Source: Marinobacterium ramblicola (GTDB lineage: Bacteria; Pseudomonadota; Gammaproteobacteria; Pseudomonadales; Balneatricaceae). Taken from it: a stretch of DNA of 49,862 nt. Position 1 is the stretch's first letter. Every line of letters starts with the position of its first letter. Below the pieces are notes generated by a model. It was given only the letters and a program-made list of their open reading frames with translations. It was not told the origin of the DNA and ran no database searches. Shown here piece by piece: positions 9,476 to 18,746 of this stretch. The position numbers and the translations under genes are program-made. The stretch lies in contig NZ_JAHREP010000031.1 of assembly GCF_019084545.1 (NCBI RefSeq), positions 1-49,862 of the forward strand, in the 5' to 3' direction.

Positions 9476-10267
9476 TCAGGAGGTCGTCGTGACACCGACG
9501 CAGGCGTTTCCGCCCAGTGCAGGGCGTGATGCCATGGCGGCCAGCCGGGCACTGGGCGCAACCAACTGGTCGGGGTTGTGTTCGGCGGTCAGGCGCAGCA
9601 CCTCGCGCATCCAGTCGCTCATCAGCGGATGCAGGCGGTAATAGACCCACTGCCCCTGGCGCCGGTCCAGCAGCAGGCCGCTGCGGCGCAGTTGCGCCAG
9701 GTGGCGTGAGATCTTGGGTTGGGGCTGGCCCAGCGCCTCCATCAGTTCGCAGACGCAGAGCTCGCCCTCCTGCTGGATCAGCAAAAGGCTCTTGAGCCGG
9801 ACCTCATCCGCCAGCGCCTTGTAGAACTCCAGCGGCGACAGGCCGGTGAGCAACTCACCGGTGGCCTTGCTGTTGACCTCGATGAACAGCTGAATCCGCT
9901 TGTTGATGGCATGCAGGGTCTTGACGAACGCCCTGGGGTCGGCAGAGGTCTTGGGGTCATCGAAGTCCCAGGCCATCACTACACCGCTGCCGGGCCAGTT
10001 CTGGCACTCCTGGTGCGCCTTGCTGCACAGGGTGATCACGAAATCGAAATGCTGCTGGGCCAGACTGTCGACCGACTTTGAGGCCAGCCCCCGCGTATCG
10101 ACTCCGAACGCCTGCAGGGCTTCCACGGCTCGCGGGTCGACGAGATCGGGCTGGGTGCCGGCGCTGTACACCTCGAATTGGTTGCCTGCCTGATGCCGCA
10201 GCAGGGCTTCGGCGATCTGCGATCGTGCCGAGTTTGCCGTGCAGAGGAAAAGAACGCGCGTTTTCAT
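9476..10267 (-). CDS. Fused arsenate reductase (ArsC, LMW-PTP type) and ArsR repressor
   Basis: This is a single 263-residue protein with two functions. Residues 1-135 are a thioredoxin-coupled arsenate reductase of the low-molecular-weight phosphatase fold: the P-loop CTANSAR holds nucleophile C9 and R15, and C81 and C88 (TLC-x5-EC) match the relay cysteines of the pI258-type enzyme. Residues about 143-230 are an ArsR/SmtB winged helix with the As(III)-binding ELCVCEL (C171, C173) and the recognition helix [17 protein letters not shown] third cysteine found after this motif in E. coli ArsR is replaced by Met. The protein would reduce As(V) and de-repress its own operon when As(III) binds. 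Such arsC-arsR fusions occur elsewhere but are uncommon. It is the first gene of the operon, divergent from aioBA. ATG 10267 has GGAGGA upstream. Confidence 0.92.
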   Translation of the reverse strand: MKTRVLFLCTANSARSQIAEALLRHQAGNQFEVYSAGTQPDLVDPRAVEALQAFGVDTRGLASKSVDSLAQQHFDFVITLCSKAHQECQNWPGSGVVMAWDFDDPKTSADPRAFVKTLHAINKRIQLFIEVNSKATGELLTGLSPLEFYKALADEVRLKSLLLIQQEGELCVCELMEALGQPQPKISRHLAQLRRSGLLLDRRQGQWVYYRLHPLMSDWMREVLRLTAEHNPDQLVAPSARLAAMASRPALGGNACVGVTTTS

Positions 10268-10270
10268 ACT

Positions 10271-10290
10271 GTCCTCCGATACTGTATCGG
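10271..10290 (-). promoter_or_regulatory. Ribosome-binding site overlapped by a 15-bp perfect palindrome (arsC-arsR)
   Basis: CCGATAC-T-GTATCGG at 10276-10290 is a perfect palindrome with 7-bp arms. One arm overlaps the Shine-Dalgarno sequence GGAGGAC (complement of 10271-10277) for the arsC-arsR ATG at 10267. It could be the ArsR operator, placed to block the operon's own promoter or start region. In the transcript it could instead fold and partly hide the ribosome site. Both are inference. Confidence 0.5.
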
Positions 10291-10498
10291 CACATCATAT
10301 ATATGAAAATATGGATATTCAAATCTATATATATCCGAATCGTCCTATTTGCGAAGAGTGTCAGTCCATATCGGTATAGCCATGCATTTTACAGGTGTAT
10401 TTCTCTATTCTAGCCTGATGTCGGGGCAGCGTCCGGTCTCGCCGACGGGATCCCGGTCCGCATCCCACTAATAACAACAAGAAAATCAGGAGCTCCAC
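10291..10498. promoter_or_regulatory. Divergent ars/aio promoter region, AT-rich
   Basis: This is the only control region between the ars operon and aioBA, and it is conspicuously AT-rich against its surroundings, especially 10291-10400. It holds nested inverted repeats: AATAT-GG-ATATT (10308-10319) and GGATAT (10313-10318) with ATATCC (10331-10336). These are candidate ArsR-type operators or -10 regions. An AGGAG ribosome site precedes the aioB ATG at 10499. I could not assign firm -35/-10 boxes and see no sigma54 GG-N10-GC site. Confidence 0.5.
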
Positions 10499-11026
10499 AT
10501 GACTCGGACCTCAAGGCGCAGCTTCCTCAAGCTGGCCGGCAGCGGTGCCGCCACCGCCGCATCGCTGGGCGTACTCGGCAGTGCCCGCGCGCAGGACAAT
10601 CCGGCCCCGGCCGGCAGGGTCAATCTGCCCTATCCCGATAGCCGCATCGCCAACCTGCGGGAGCTGAAGGAGAACACGCCCCAGGCGTTCCACTACCCGG
10701 ACAGCAGTTCACCCTGCCAACTGATCAAGCTGGGCCATGCCGTGCCCGGCGGTGTCGGACCGGATGGGGACATCGTCGCCTACAGCAGCCAGTGCACCCA
10801 TATGGGCTGTCCGCTTGAGTACGACACGGCCAGCCGCAACTTCAAGTGCGGCTGTCACTTCTCGGTGTTCGACAGTGAAAAGGCGGGGCAGATGGTGACC
10901 GGGCAGGCCACCGAGAATCTGCCGCGCATCCTGCTGCGCCTGACCGAAAACGGTGATATTCACGCGGTCAGCGTGGAGGGCCTGATCTACGGACGGCAAT
11001 CGAATCTGTTGGGAGGTGCGTCATGA
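10499..11026 (+). CDS. aioB: AioB, arsenite oxidase small (Rieske) subunit
   Basis: This is the small subunit of the periplasmic arsenite oxidase, passing electrons from AioA to a cytochrome or azurin. The 175-residue precursor starts with a Tat signal ([10 protein letters not shown] followed by a hydrophobic stretch and ARA). The Rieske [2Fe-2S] motif is complete: C99-T-H101 and C117-x2-H120 are the ligands, and C104 and C119 are placed to form the disulfide seen in high-potential Rieske proteins. Some arsenite oxidases lack that disulfide. The Tat signal would export the folded AioAB pair together, as known for this enzyme. The gene overlaps aioA by 4 bp (ATGA) and has AGGAG upstream. It is transcribed divergently from the ars operon. 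Confidence 0.95.
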   Translation: MTRTSRRSFLKLAGSGAATAASLGVLGSARAQDNPAPAGRVNLPYPDSRIANLRELKENTPQAFHYPDSSSPCQLIKLGHAVPGGVGPDGDIVAYSSQCTHMGCPLEYDTASRNFKCGCHFSVFDSEKAGQMVTGQATENLPRILLRLTENGDIHAVSVEGLIYGRQSNLLGGAS

Positions 11027-13488
11027 CCGGCTTCAAGGACCGTATCCCGCTGCCGCCCGCCGGCGCCCAACGCACCAATATGACCTGCCACTTCTGCATC
11101 GTCGGTTGCGGCTACCACGTCTACAAGTGGCCGGTGACCCAGGAGGGAGGACTGGCGCCGGAGCAGAACGCGCTGGGGGTGGATTTCCGTCGCCAAGTGG
11201 GGCCGTTGCAGCTTATCCTGACCCCGGCCATGGTCAACCGCATCCGCGAACACGATGGCCGCGAATACTACACCCTGGCGGTGCCGGACAAGGCGTGCGA
11301 GGTCAACCAGGGACTCTCTTCCACCCGCGGTGGCCAGATGGCCAGCGTGTTCTACAGCGAGGGTGGCGCCACCCAGGCGCGGATGAAGCATCCACGCCTG
11401 TTCACCGGCGATGACTGGGTGGACGTGAACTGGGAGCGCGCCATGGCGCTGTATGCCGGGGTGATGAAAAAGGTGCTGGACAACGACGGCCCCGATGGGG
11501 TGATGTTCAACCTGTTTGACCACGGCGGCGCCGGCGGCGGCTTCGAAAACACCTGGGGCACCGGCAAGCTGGCATTCTCCGCCATTCGGACCCAGATGGT
11601 GCGTATCCACAACCGCCCGGCCTACAACTCCGAGTGCCACGCCACCCGCGACATGGGGGTGGGCGAACTGAACAACAGCTACGAAGACAGTGAGGTGGCC
11701 GACACACTGTTTTTCGTCGGCGCCAACGCCTACGAGACCCAGACCAACTACTTCCTGGCTCACGCCCTGCCCAACCTGCAGGGTGGCACGCTGGCGAAGA
11801 AGCGTAGCTGGTTCCCGGAGGAGTCCCACGAGGCGGGGCGTTTCATCCTGGTGGACCCGCGGCGTTCGCTCACCGTGGCGATCTGCGAGCAGGTGGCGCC
11901 CGAGCGTATCCTGCATCTGAAGATCGAACCGGGCACCGATACCGCCCTGTTCAACGGTCTGCTGACCTATGTGATCGAGCAGGAGTGGATCGACCGTGAG
12001 TTCATCGCCGCCCACACCCGCGGCTTCGAGGAAGCGGCCGAAGCGAACCGGCTGTCGCTGGAGGAGTGCAGCCGCATCACCGGCGTACCCCGCGAGCAAC
12101 TGGTGCAGGCCGCCGAGTGGGCCTACAAGCCCAAGGCCTCGGGCCATCGCCCGCGCACTGCCCATCTGTACGAGAAGGGGATCATCTGGGGCAACGATAA
12201 CTACCGCATCCAGTCGGCGCTGGTGGATCTGGTGCTGGCCACCCACAATCTGGGGCGGCGCGGCACCGGCGTCTGTCGACTCGGCGGCCATCAGGAGGGG
12301 TACGCACGGCCACCCTATCCCGGCTCGCGCCCGGCCAAGTACATCGACCAGGAGGTGATTCAGGGACGCGGCCGCATGCTCACGGTCTGGGCCTGCAACG
12401 CCTTCCAGACCACGCTCAATGCCCAGCAGTATCGCGAGGTGCTGTATCGGCGCGTCAATATCGTGCGCGACGCCATGGCCAGAGCCCGCCACGCCACCGT
12501 GGATGAACTGGTCGACATCATCTACGACGCGGTCAGCAACAAGGGTGGCCTGTTCCTGACCACCATCGATATCTACCCCACCAAGTTCGCCACCGGCGGC
12601 CACCTGATGCTGCCCGCTACCCACCCGGGTGAGATGAACCTGACCTCGATGAACGGCGAGCGTCGCATGCGGCTGTCGGAGAAGTTCATGGATCCGCCGG
12701 GGTCCTCCAAACCCGATTGCCTGATCGCCGCCGATATCGCCAACGCGATGAAGGCGCTGTACGAGGGCGAGGGCAATACCGCCATGGCTGAACGCTTTGC
12801 CGGATTTGACTGGACCACCGAAGAGGACGCCTTCAATGACGGTTTCCGCAAGCCGGAGGGGATCGACAGCCAGGGCGGCCCCACCGGCGACCTGGTCACC
12901 TACGACCGGCTGCGGGTGTTGGGCAACAACGGCGTGCAGCTACCGGTCAAGGAGTACCGCGATGGCAAGTTGATCGGTACGCCGATGATCTACGCCGACT
13001 ACCGCTTCGATACCGACGACGGCAAGGCGCGTTTCCTGCCCGCGCCCTGGAACGGGCTGCCGGAGCCGGTGATGGCACAGAAGGAGAAGTACCGCTTCTG
13101 GATCAACAACGGCCGCACCAACCATATCTGGCAGACCGCCTATCATGACCAGTACCAGCGGTTCCGCACCGAGCGCTATCCGATGGCGCCGATCGAGATC
13201 AACCCGACGGACGCCAAGGCGCTGGGCATCGAGTCAGGGGACGTGGTGGAGGTGTACAACGACTACGGCTCCACCTTCGCCATGGCCTACCTGGAGCAGG
13301 ACATGAAGCCGGGGCACACCTTCATGATGTTCGGCTACTTCAACGGCAACGTGGGCGATGTGGTGCCGGACTGGACCGACCGCAACCTGATCCCCTACTA
13401 CAAGGGTGCTTGGGCGGATATCCGCCGGGTCGGCAGCATGGATGAGTACAAGCGTACCGTGTCGTTCAAGCGTCGGCGCTACGTCTGA
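11023..13488 (+). CDS. aioA: AioA, arsenite oxidase molybdopterin subunit
   Basis: This is the large catalytic subunit, which oxidises arsenite to arsenate in the periplasm using a bis-MGD molybdenum cofactor. It has 821 residues, the normal family length. The N-terminal C22-x2-C25-x3-C29 motif binds a [3Fe-4S] cluster. A Ser near residue 99 (QGLSSTRGG) stands where [4Fe-4S] relatives have the fourth Cys, the hallmark of AioA as opposed to ArrA or ArxA. There is no signal peptide of its own, consistent with co-export with Tat-tagged AioB. It overlaps aioB by 4 bp. The regulators usually linked to aioBA (AioX, AioS, AioR) and cytochrome c genes are absent from this window, so control may rest on the neighbouring ArsR fusion or on distant genes. 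Confidence 0.96.
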   Translation: MTGFKDRIPLPPAGAQRTNMTCHFCIVGCGYHVYKWPVTQEGGLAPEQNALGVDFRRQVGPLQLILTPAMVNRIREHDGREYYTLAVPDKACEVNQGLSSTRGGQMASVFYSEGGATQARMKHPRLFTGDDWVDVNWERAMALYAGVMKKVLDNDGPDGVMFNLFDHGGAGGGFENTWGTGKLAFSAIRTQMVRIHNRPAYNSECHATRDMGVGELNNSYEDSEVADTLFFVGANAYETQTNYFLAHALPNLQGGTLAKKRSWFPEESHEAGRFILVDPRRSLTVAICEQVAPERILHLKIEPGTDTALFNGLLTYVIEQEWIDREFIAAHTRGFEEAAEANRLSLEECSRITGVPREQLVQAAEWAYKPKASGHRPRTAHLYEKGIIWGNDNYRIQSALVDLVLATHNLGRRGTGVCRLGGHQEGYARPPYPGSRPAKYIDQEVIQGRGRMLTVWACNAFQTTLNAQQYREVLYRRVNIVRDAMARARHATVDELVDIIYDAVSNKGGLFLTTIDIYPTKFATGGHLMLPATHPGEMNLTSMNGERRMRLSEKFMDPPGSSKPDCLIAADIANAMKALYEGEGNTAMAERFAGFDWTTEEDAFNDGFRKPEGIDSQGGPTGDLVTYDRLRVLGNNGVQLPVKEYRDGKLIGTPMIYADYRFDTDDGKARFLPAPWNGLPEPVMAQKEKYRFWINNGRTNHIWQTAYHDQYQRFRTERYPMAPIEINPTDAKALGIESGDVVEVYNDYGSTFAMAYLEQDMKPGHTFMMFGYFNGNVGDVVPDWTDRNLIPYYKGAWADIRRVGSMDEYKRTVSFKRRRYV

Positions 13489-13505
13489 TTCCGGCGGTGG
13501 TTATG

Positions 13506-13530
13506 CGGCCCGGTCCTCTGGATCGGGCCG
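13506..13530 (+). terminator. Hairpin after aioA, probable terminator
   Basis: The stem CGGCCCG (13506-13512) / CGGGCCG (13524-13530) has an 11-nt loop and begins about 18 bp after the aioA stop. Only TT follows, so intrinsic termination may be weak. It lies between convergent transcription units. Confidence 0.5.
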
Positions 13531-13619
13531 TTGCGTATCAGGGCCGGTTCAGTCCGATCTCCGCTGGATGATTCGCGGCTATGTGCCGTACCCCGGCGAC
13601 CCGTCCGTGCGTCAGACGA

Positions 13620-13850
13620 TCAGCCTAGCAGGGCCTTGATCTCCTCGCTGGCGGCCACCTTGCCCTCGACGAGGATCTCGTCGTCCACCGCCAGCGCCGG
13701 GGTACGCATGATGCCGGCCTCGATGATGGCACTCACGTCGGTGACCTTTTCCACCTCGTATTCCAGCCCCATCGCCCTGGCGGCCTCTTCGGCATTGGCC
13801 GTGAGCTGTTTGCACTTGGAGCAGCCGCTGCCATAGATCGTGAATTTCAT
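13620..13850 (-). CDS. Small thioredoxin-fold redox protein (CSKC)
   Basis: This 76-residue protein is of the 'small redox-active disulfide' thioredoxin family. The motif YGSGCSKCKQL puts the redox pair at C10 and C13. RTPALAVDD carries the cis-proline loop, and the end (GKVAASEEIKALLG) is the usual last helix. The open frame reaches 13895, but ATG 13850 starts exactly at the fold (MKFTIYGSG), so I use it. It is encoded about 55 bp after a UPF0718-type permease gene in the same direction; such pairs are common. In arsenic clusters the partner is often annotated as a metal or organoarsenical exporter. It may serve as electron donor to the ArsC domain, but that is speculation. Confidence 0.85.
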   Translation of the reverse strand: MKFTIYGSGCSKCKQLTANAEEAARAMGLEYEVEKVTDVSAIIEAGIMRTPALAVDDEILVEGKVAASEEIKALLG

Positions 13851-13904
13851 AGCGCGTTCCTCATTAGAGTAAGATCGAGGTGGTGTACTGCCCATCCGTT
13901 GCGT

Positions 13905-15242
13905 TTACCACCAATTGCCGTAGACAAATCCGGTGATCGTCGCCATCACCACCACCAGCGCACAGTAGACCAGCGTCTTTTCCGTTCCCAGAATGGTGCG
14001 GATCACCAGCATGTTGGGCAGCGACAGGGCCGGTCCCGCCAGCAGCAGCGCCAGTGCCGGGCCCTTGCCCATACCGGCGCCCATCAGCGCCTCGACGATC
14101 GGCACCTCGGTCAGCGTCGAGAAGTACATCAACGCACCCAGTACTGACGCGATCACAGTGGACAACAGGCTGTTGTCGCCTACGGCCAGCGCGACCCACT
14201 GCGCCGGGATGATCCCCTCCTGGCCCGGTCGGCCCAGCGCGAAACCGGCGACGAACACTCCGGCCAGCAACAGCGGCAGGATCTGCTTGGCAAAGTCCCA
14301 GCTCTGAAGTGCCCACTCCCGGTCCTGCTCGCGCAGGAGCGCGATGAGCATCAGGCCGGCGATGCCGAGCGCGAACGGCAACTCCGGCACCCCCGGTAGC
14401 GCCAGCGCCGTGCCCGTCAGGACCGCCGCCAGTATCAGCAACTGGGCGGCGGGCCAGTGCCAGCGCCAGATCAGCAGACCGGCCAGCACCGCCGCCAGCA
14501 GGGCGGTGATCGGCCATTTCCAGGCATGGATCCGCATCCAGAGCTCACTGTCGGCCGCGGCCCAGTTGGCGAACACCAGAATACCCACCATCAGCGCGAA
14601 GAAACCGGCGATCACCCCCAGGGGTTTGTCGCTGCCGTCACCGCCGAAGCCCCTGCCATTGTGCACCGAACGCTGCGCCTCCTCCTTGCGGTAGATCAGA
14701 TGCATGATCGTGCCGATCACCAGCGCGAACAGGATCGCCCCTGCGGCGCGGGCGACGCCGATTTCGGCACCCAGCACCTTGGCGGTCACCACCACGGCCA
14801 TGATGTTGATTGCCGGGCCGGAGTAGAGAAAGGCGATGGCGGCACCGAGCCCCGCACCGCGCTTGTAGATGCCGCCGAACAGCGGCAGTACGGTGCAGGA
14901 GCATACCGCGAGCAGGGTGCCGGACACCGAGGCCACACTGAACGCTACCGGCTTGGACGCCTGCGGGCCGAGGTGGCGCATTACCGCACCCTGACTGATG
15001 TAAACCGCCATGGCGCCGGCGATCAGGAAGGCGGGCAGCAGGCAGAGGATCACATGCTCGCGGGCGTACCAGTTGGTCAGGCGCACCGCTTCCAGCACGG
15101 CATTGTCGAAGCGCTCGGTGCCGGCCGGCACGAAGTAAACGACCAGAAAGGCGGCCAGCATGAAGAGCAACAGATGAGCTTCACGCAGGTTGCTGCGGTA
15201 CAGCTCGAGTAATCGGGTATGCACGTCCCAACTCCCTGACAT
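13905..15242 (-). CDS. UPF0718/ArsP-type permease
   Basis: This polytopic membrane protein of 445 residues belongs to the permease family that includes ArsP. It has two similar halves. The first has the conserved CSCTVLPLFGGIYKRGAGLG with a Cys pair before the proline-rich turn, followed by SGPAINIMAV. The second has STLTEVPIVEALMGAGMGKG and GPALSLPNMLVI. Family members export heavy metals or, for ArsP, trivalent organoarsenicals. Which of these applies here cannot be read from the sequence. It is upstream of and co-directional with the CSKC thioredoxin-like gene. The location directly behind aioBA supports a role in arsenic handling. The ATG at 15242 is preceded by a 273-bp divergent region shared with kbl. 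Confidence 0.8.
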   Translation of the reverse strand: MSGSWDVHTRLLELYRSNLREAHLLLFMLAAFLVVYFVPAGTERFDNAVLEAVRLTNWYAREHVILCLLPAFLIAGAMAVYISQGAVMRHLGPQASKPVAFSVASVSGTLLAVCSCTVLPLFGGIYKRGAGLGAAIAFLYSGPAINIMAVVVTAKVLGAEIGVARAAGAILFALVIGTIMHLIYRKEEAQRSVHNGRGFGGDGSDKPLGVIAGFFALMVGILVFANWAAADSELWMRIHAWKWPITALLAAVLAGLLIWRWHWPAAQLLILAAVLTGTALALPGVPELPFALGIAGLMLIALLREQDREWALQSWDFAKQILPLLLAGVFVAGFALGRPGQEGIIPAQWVALAVGDNSLLSTVIASVLGALMYFSTLTEVPIVEALMGAGMGKGPALALLLAGPALSLPNMLVIRTILGTEKTLVYCALVVVMATITGFVYGNWW

Positions 15243-15515
15243 AGCGTTTGTGCCCGGGTTCAGTCTAGACGTTGGAAGGCCAGACAGCGGGCCGGGCAGG
15301 AGGGTATGTGATGGTCATGCTATATTCGTAAAGTTGCATATACAAGTTGATAGATCTGCAGCCTTGCCCGCGTGATCCCGGAATTGTGCCGAATCTGCTC
15401 GCCGAGTCGTGTCGAGGTATGGATTCGTGCTCGCACCCGGTCGGTTAAGCGCTATGTTTAAAGGCGAAGTACAATCGAGCCTGCCCATGGGGTGAGCGGG
15501 TAGAGGGAGGAGCGT

Positions 15516-16709
15516 ATGACACGCGATCAATTTCTAACGACCTTGGCCTCGCAAAGCGCAGAACTTAAGCGCGACGGCCTGTACAAGCACGAACGCCGGA
15601 TCACCTCGCCGCAGGCGGTGGATATCGACCTAAGCGACGGTCATACGGTGATCAACTTCTGCGCCAACAACTACTTGGGGCTGGCCAACCACCCGGACCT
15701 GATCGAAGCGGCTAAGCAGGGGCTGGACACGCACGGCTTCGGTATGGCCTCGGTGCGCTTTATCTGCGGCACCCAGGATATCCACACGCAGTTGGAGGCG
15801 AAGCTGGCGGCGTTTTTAGGGATGGAGAACAGTATCCTCTACTCCTCCTGCTTCGACGCCAACGGTGGCCTGTTCGAGACCCTGCTCGGTCCCGAGGATG
15901 CGGTGATCAGCGATGCGCTGAACCACGCCAGCATCATCGACGGCGTGCGCCTGAGCAAGGCGCGGCGCTGCCGCTACGCCAACAACGACATGGCCGAGTT
16001 GGAGCAGCAGTTGCAGGATACCCAAGATTGCCGGGTGCGGCTGATCGCCACCGACGGTGTGTTCTCGATGGACGGCGTAATCGCCAACCTGCCGGCGATC
16101 TGCGATCTGGCCGAACGCTACGATGCGCTGGTGATGGTGGACGACTCTCACGCCGTCGGCATCGTCGGCGAACATGGCCGTGGCACACCGGAATATCACG
16201 GCGTCATGGAGCGGGTGGATATTCTCACCGGCACCTTCGGCAAGGCGTTGGGTGGCGCATCCGGCGGCTATACCGCGGCGCGTCGGGAGATCGTCGACTG
16301 GTTGCGCCAGCGCTCACGCCCCTACCTGTTCTCCAACTCGCTGGCGCCGCCGATCGTTCAGGCGACATTGAAATCGCTGGAACTGGTGGAGGAGCACGGC
16401 TTGGCGCTGCGTGAACGGTTGCGGGAGAACAGCACCTATTTCCGCCAGGAGATGGAGAGTGCCGGCTTTACGCTGACCGGAGGCGATCATCCGATCATCC
16501 CGGTGATGATCGGCGATGCTGCGCTGGCCGGCGAGATGGCGGAACGTTTGCTGGCCGAGGCGATCTATGTGATCGGCTTCTCCTATCCGGTGGTGCCGAT
16601 GGGGCAGGCGCGGATCCGCACCCAGATGTCGGCCGGTCATAACCTGATGCAACTGGAGCGGGCGGTGGAAGCGTTTACACGGATTCGGCGTGAGTTGGGA
16701 GGGATTTGA
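15516..16709 (+). CDS. kbl: 2-amino-3-ketobutyrate coenzyme A ligase (Kbl)
   Basis: This is a PLP enzyme of the alpha-oxoamine synthase family that splits 2-amino-3-oxobutyrate with CoA into glycine and acetyl-CoA, the second step of threonine catabolism. The 397-residue protein has the usual length, the [16 protein letters not shown] start of the catalytic domain, DDSHAVG, and the PLP-lysine motif [13 protein letters not shown]. The ATG at 15516 follows GGAGG. The stop overlaps the tdh start (TGATG), so Kbl and Tdh are translationally coupled and the unstable intermediate can be handed over directly. The upstream 273 bp (15243-15515) is shared with the divergent permease gene and holds both promoters; I could not define them. 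Confidence 0.96.
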   Translation: MTRDQFLTTLASQSAELKRDGLYKHERRITSPQAVDIDLSDGHTVINFCANNYLGLANHPDLIEAAKQGLDTHGFGMASVRFICGTQDIHTQLEAKLAAFLGMENSILYSSCFDANGGLFETLLGPEDAVISDALNHASIIDGVRLSKARRCRYANNDMAELEQQLQDTQDCRVRLIATDGVFSMDGVIANLPAICDLAERYDALVMVDDSHAVGIVGEHGRGTPEYHGVMERVDILTGTFGKALGGASGGYTAARREIVDWLRQRSRPYLFSNSLAPPIVQATLKSLELVEEHGLALRERLRENSTYFRQEMESAGFTLTGGDHPIIPVMIGDAALAGEMAERLLAEAIYVIGFSYPVVPMGQARIRTQMSAGHNLMQLERAVEAFTRIRRELGGI

Positions 16710-17734
16710 TGCGCGCATTGGCGAAACTGCACCCCGAGGAGGGGATCTGGCTGCACACCACGCAGCGGCCGAAGATGGGCCACAACGATCTGCTGATCAA
16801 GATCCACAAGAGCGCGATCTGCGGCACCGATGTGCATATCTACAACTGGGATAATTGGGCACAGCAGACCATCCCGCTGGGGATGACCGTGGGCCATGAG
16901 TATGTCGGCGAGGTGGTCGATATCGGCTCCGAGGTGGAGGGGTTCTATGTCGGTGACCGGGTCTCCGGCGAGGGCCATATCACCTGTGGCCACTGTCGCA
17001 ACTGCCGTGCCGGACGACGGCACCTGTGCCGCAATACGGTCGGCGTCGGCGTCAACCGCCCCGGCGCCTTTGCCGAGTATCTGGTGATCCCGGCGATCAA
17101 TGCGTTCAAGATTCCGGACAATATCTCCGACGACCTGGCGGCGATCTTCGACCCCTACGGCAACGCCCTGCACACGGCGCTATCGTTCGACCTGGTCGGC
17201 GAGGATGTGCTGGTCACCGGCGCCGGTCCGATCGGCATCATGGCGGCGGCTATCGCGCGTCATGTCGGGGCTCGCCATGTGGTACTGACCGATGTGAACC
17301 CCTACCGGCTGGCGCTGGGGCGGCGGATGGGGATCATCCACTGCGTCAACGTGGCCGAGCAGTCGCTGGATGACAAGATGCGCGAACTGCAGATGAACGA
17401 GGGGTTCGATGTCGGGCTGGAGATGTCCGGCGCCGAGCCCGCCTTTCGCGGTATGCTCAAGGCGATGAACCACGGTGGCAAGATCGCCATGCTCGGCATC
17501 CCCTCCGGCGAGATGGCGATCGACTGGAACCAGGTGATCTTCAAGGGGCTGATTATCAAGGGGATCTACGGCCGCGAGATGTTCGAGACCTGGTACAAGA
17601 TGGCCTCGGTGCTGCAGTCCGGCCTCAACCTGACCCCGATCATCACCCACCGCTTCCCTATCGATCAGTTCCAGCAGGGGTTCGATGTGATGCGCTCGGG
17701 TGAGGCGGGCAAGGTGATACTGGAGTGGGATTAG
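16709..17734 (+). CDS. tdh: L-threonine 3-dehydrogenase (Tdh)
   Basis: This zinc-dependent NAD-linked medium-chain dehydrogenase oxidises L-threonine to 2-amino-3-oxobutyrate for Kbl. It has 341 residues, the same as E. coli Tdh. The catalytic zinc site is visible in [14 protein letters not shown] and [10 protein letters not shown]. The structural zinc lobe is [15 protein letters not shown]. The Rossmann motif is [20 protein letters not shown]. The ATG at 16709 shares its A with the Kbl stop TGA. An upstream in-frame TTG (16706) is unlikely. A strong hairpin lies 20 bp after the stop. Confidence 0.97.
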   Translation: MRALAKLHPEEGIWLHTTQRPKMGHNDLLIKIHKSAICGTDVHIYNWDNWAQQTIPLGMTVGHEYVGEVVDIGSEVEGFYVGDRVSGEGHITCGHCRNCRAGRRHLCRNTVGVGVNRPGAFAEYLVIPAINAFKIPDNISDDLAAIFDPYGNALHTALSFDLVGEDVLVTGAGPIGIMAAAIARHVGARHVVLTDVNPYRLALGRRMGIIHCVNVAEQSLDDKMRELQMNEGFDVGLEMSGAEPAFRGMLKAMNHGGKIAMLGIPSGEMAIDWNQVIFKGLIIKGIYGREMFETWYKMASVLQSGLNLTPIITHRFPIDQFQQGFDVMRSGEAGKVILEWD

Positions 17735-17754
17735 TCGACTATCCTGGAAACTGG

Positions 17755-17786
17755 GCCATCGGCGATCGAAGGACATTGCCGATGGC
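17755..17786. terminator. Perfect 9-bp hairpin between convergent genes
   Basis: GCCATCGGC (17755-17763) and GCCGATGGC (17778-17786) form a perfect 9-bp stem with a 14-nt loop between the end of tdh and the end of the convergent lipoprotein gene. No T tract follows on either strand. It may act as a transcript end or RNA-stability element serving both sides. Confidence 0.45.
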
Positions 17787-17800
17787 TCGATCCGCAGATG

Positions 17801-18457
17801 TCAGATCTTGAACACCTCTTTTTCAAACTGGCCAATACAGCTTTGAGCGACCGTGGCCAGAGCCGATTTCAACCCCGCCGCATTCTGCTCAACCAGCTCA
17901 TCGTACGAGGGGGCAGTGTCTGAGTCCTCGTGTGAGCGCTGATGGCAAAAGCCCTCCGCGAGCAATGACTGATCCCGTGAATCAATCAGTCTCAACTTCG
18001 CGCTGTACAGCACCCGGTAATTGTTGAAGTCGCCGGGGAAGTAGGTAAAGCTCCAGTTGACTGTCTGGATATCCAGCACCCAATCGGAGTCTGGATAGGC
18101 GCTGGCGATCTCATCGGCCTTGGTTCCTTCGATAGTGTGAGTACCAACTTGTACGCTCAACTTGTACTTCTGCGACAGAGCCTTGGCCAGTTCGGCGCTG
18201 ATCTGAGTCGCCGGGTCCTGAACCGAGTTTTGCTCGATGATATCGTTGCCGGATGAGATGGCGGCGATTGCGCCGAGTACGCCGAACATCGCCGAGCCGG
18301 CAGTCATTGCCGCAAAGTCAGGCTTGTTCCTCTGGGTGGTCTGGATGCTTGTTGGCGGTGCCTCACTGACCCTGGCTTGGTCGATGGGCATGTTCTTGGT
18401 ACTGACACATCCGGTCAGTGCGAGCACTGTTAGTGCGGGGACCAGTTTCTTGTACAT
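17801..18457 (-). CDS. Putative lipoprotein of unknown function
   Basis: This is a 218-residue predicted outer- or inner-membrane lipoprotein. Its signal peptide (MYKKLVPALTVLALTGC) ends in a good lipobox, with the lipid-anchored Cys at residue 17. The mature part has a short hydrophobic stretch (AMFGVLGAIAAISSG) and then an alpha/beta region (SDWVLDIQTVNWSFTYFPGDFNNYRVLYSAKLRLID). I recognise no family. The frame extends upstream to 18481, but ATG 18457 starts the signal peptide and has AGGAGA 5 nt upstream. It is probably monocistronic, convergent with tdh. Confidence 0.75.
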   Translation of the reverse strand: MYKKLVPALTVLALTGCVSTKNMPIDQARVSEAPPTSIQTTQRNKPDFAAMTAGSAMFGVLGAIAAISSGNDIIEQNSVQDPATQISAELAKALSQKYKLSVQVGTHTIEGTKADEIASAYPDSDWVLDIQTVNWSFTYFPGDFNNYRVLYSAKLRLIDSRDQSLLAEGFCHQRSHEDSDTAPSYDELVEQNAAGLKSALATVAQSCIGQFEKEVFKI

Positions 18458-18677
18458 CGCTTCTCCTGGAGTCATTGGCATAGTGGGACATCTGCCTGCG
18501 GAAGAGGGGCGTTTGCGATGGCAAGTCGATGTGACAGATGGTGAACGGCATCAGCTTCCCTGCAAATCGCGCTGTTTCCTTGCTGGCATCAGCTGGTGGA
18601 TATTGTCCTGAATGTCGTGCCGGATTTTGAAACAAAAATAAGTAGCTGGCCAGTGACATTTTACTGTCGAGGCGTCA

Positions 18678-18711
18678 GAAAAAAGCCCGACCCTGATCCC
18701 AGGGCCGGGCT
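18678..18711 (-). terminator. Rho-independent terminator of phoX
   Basis: Read on the minus strand, an AGCCCG-type stem (18706-18711 with 18684-18689), extended by CCCT/AGGG across one mismatch, is followed by a run of T (complement of the A run at about 18678-18684). It lies about 35 bp after the phoX stop. Confidence 0.8.
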
Positions 18712-18746
18712 AAAGCTGACAAGGTTTACCTTATATCGATGCCCGA

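Noticed and set aside
10987-12624. Long antisense frame over aioA (about 545 codons)
   Set aside because: Same reason: composition artefact opposite a clearly real molybdoenzyme gene.
11023-13488. Possibility that AioA is an arsenate respiratory reductase (ArrA) or ArxA
   Set aside because: Three-cysteine cluster motif with Ser at the fourth place and a Rieske partner gene are specific to AioBA.
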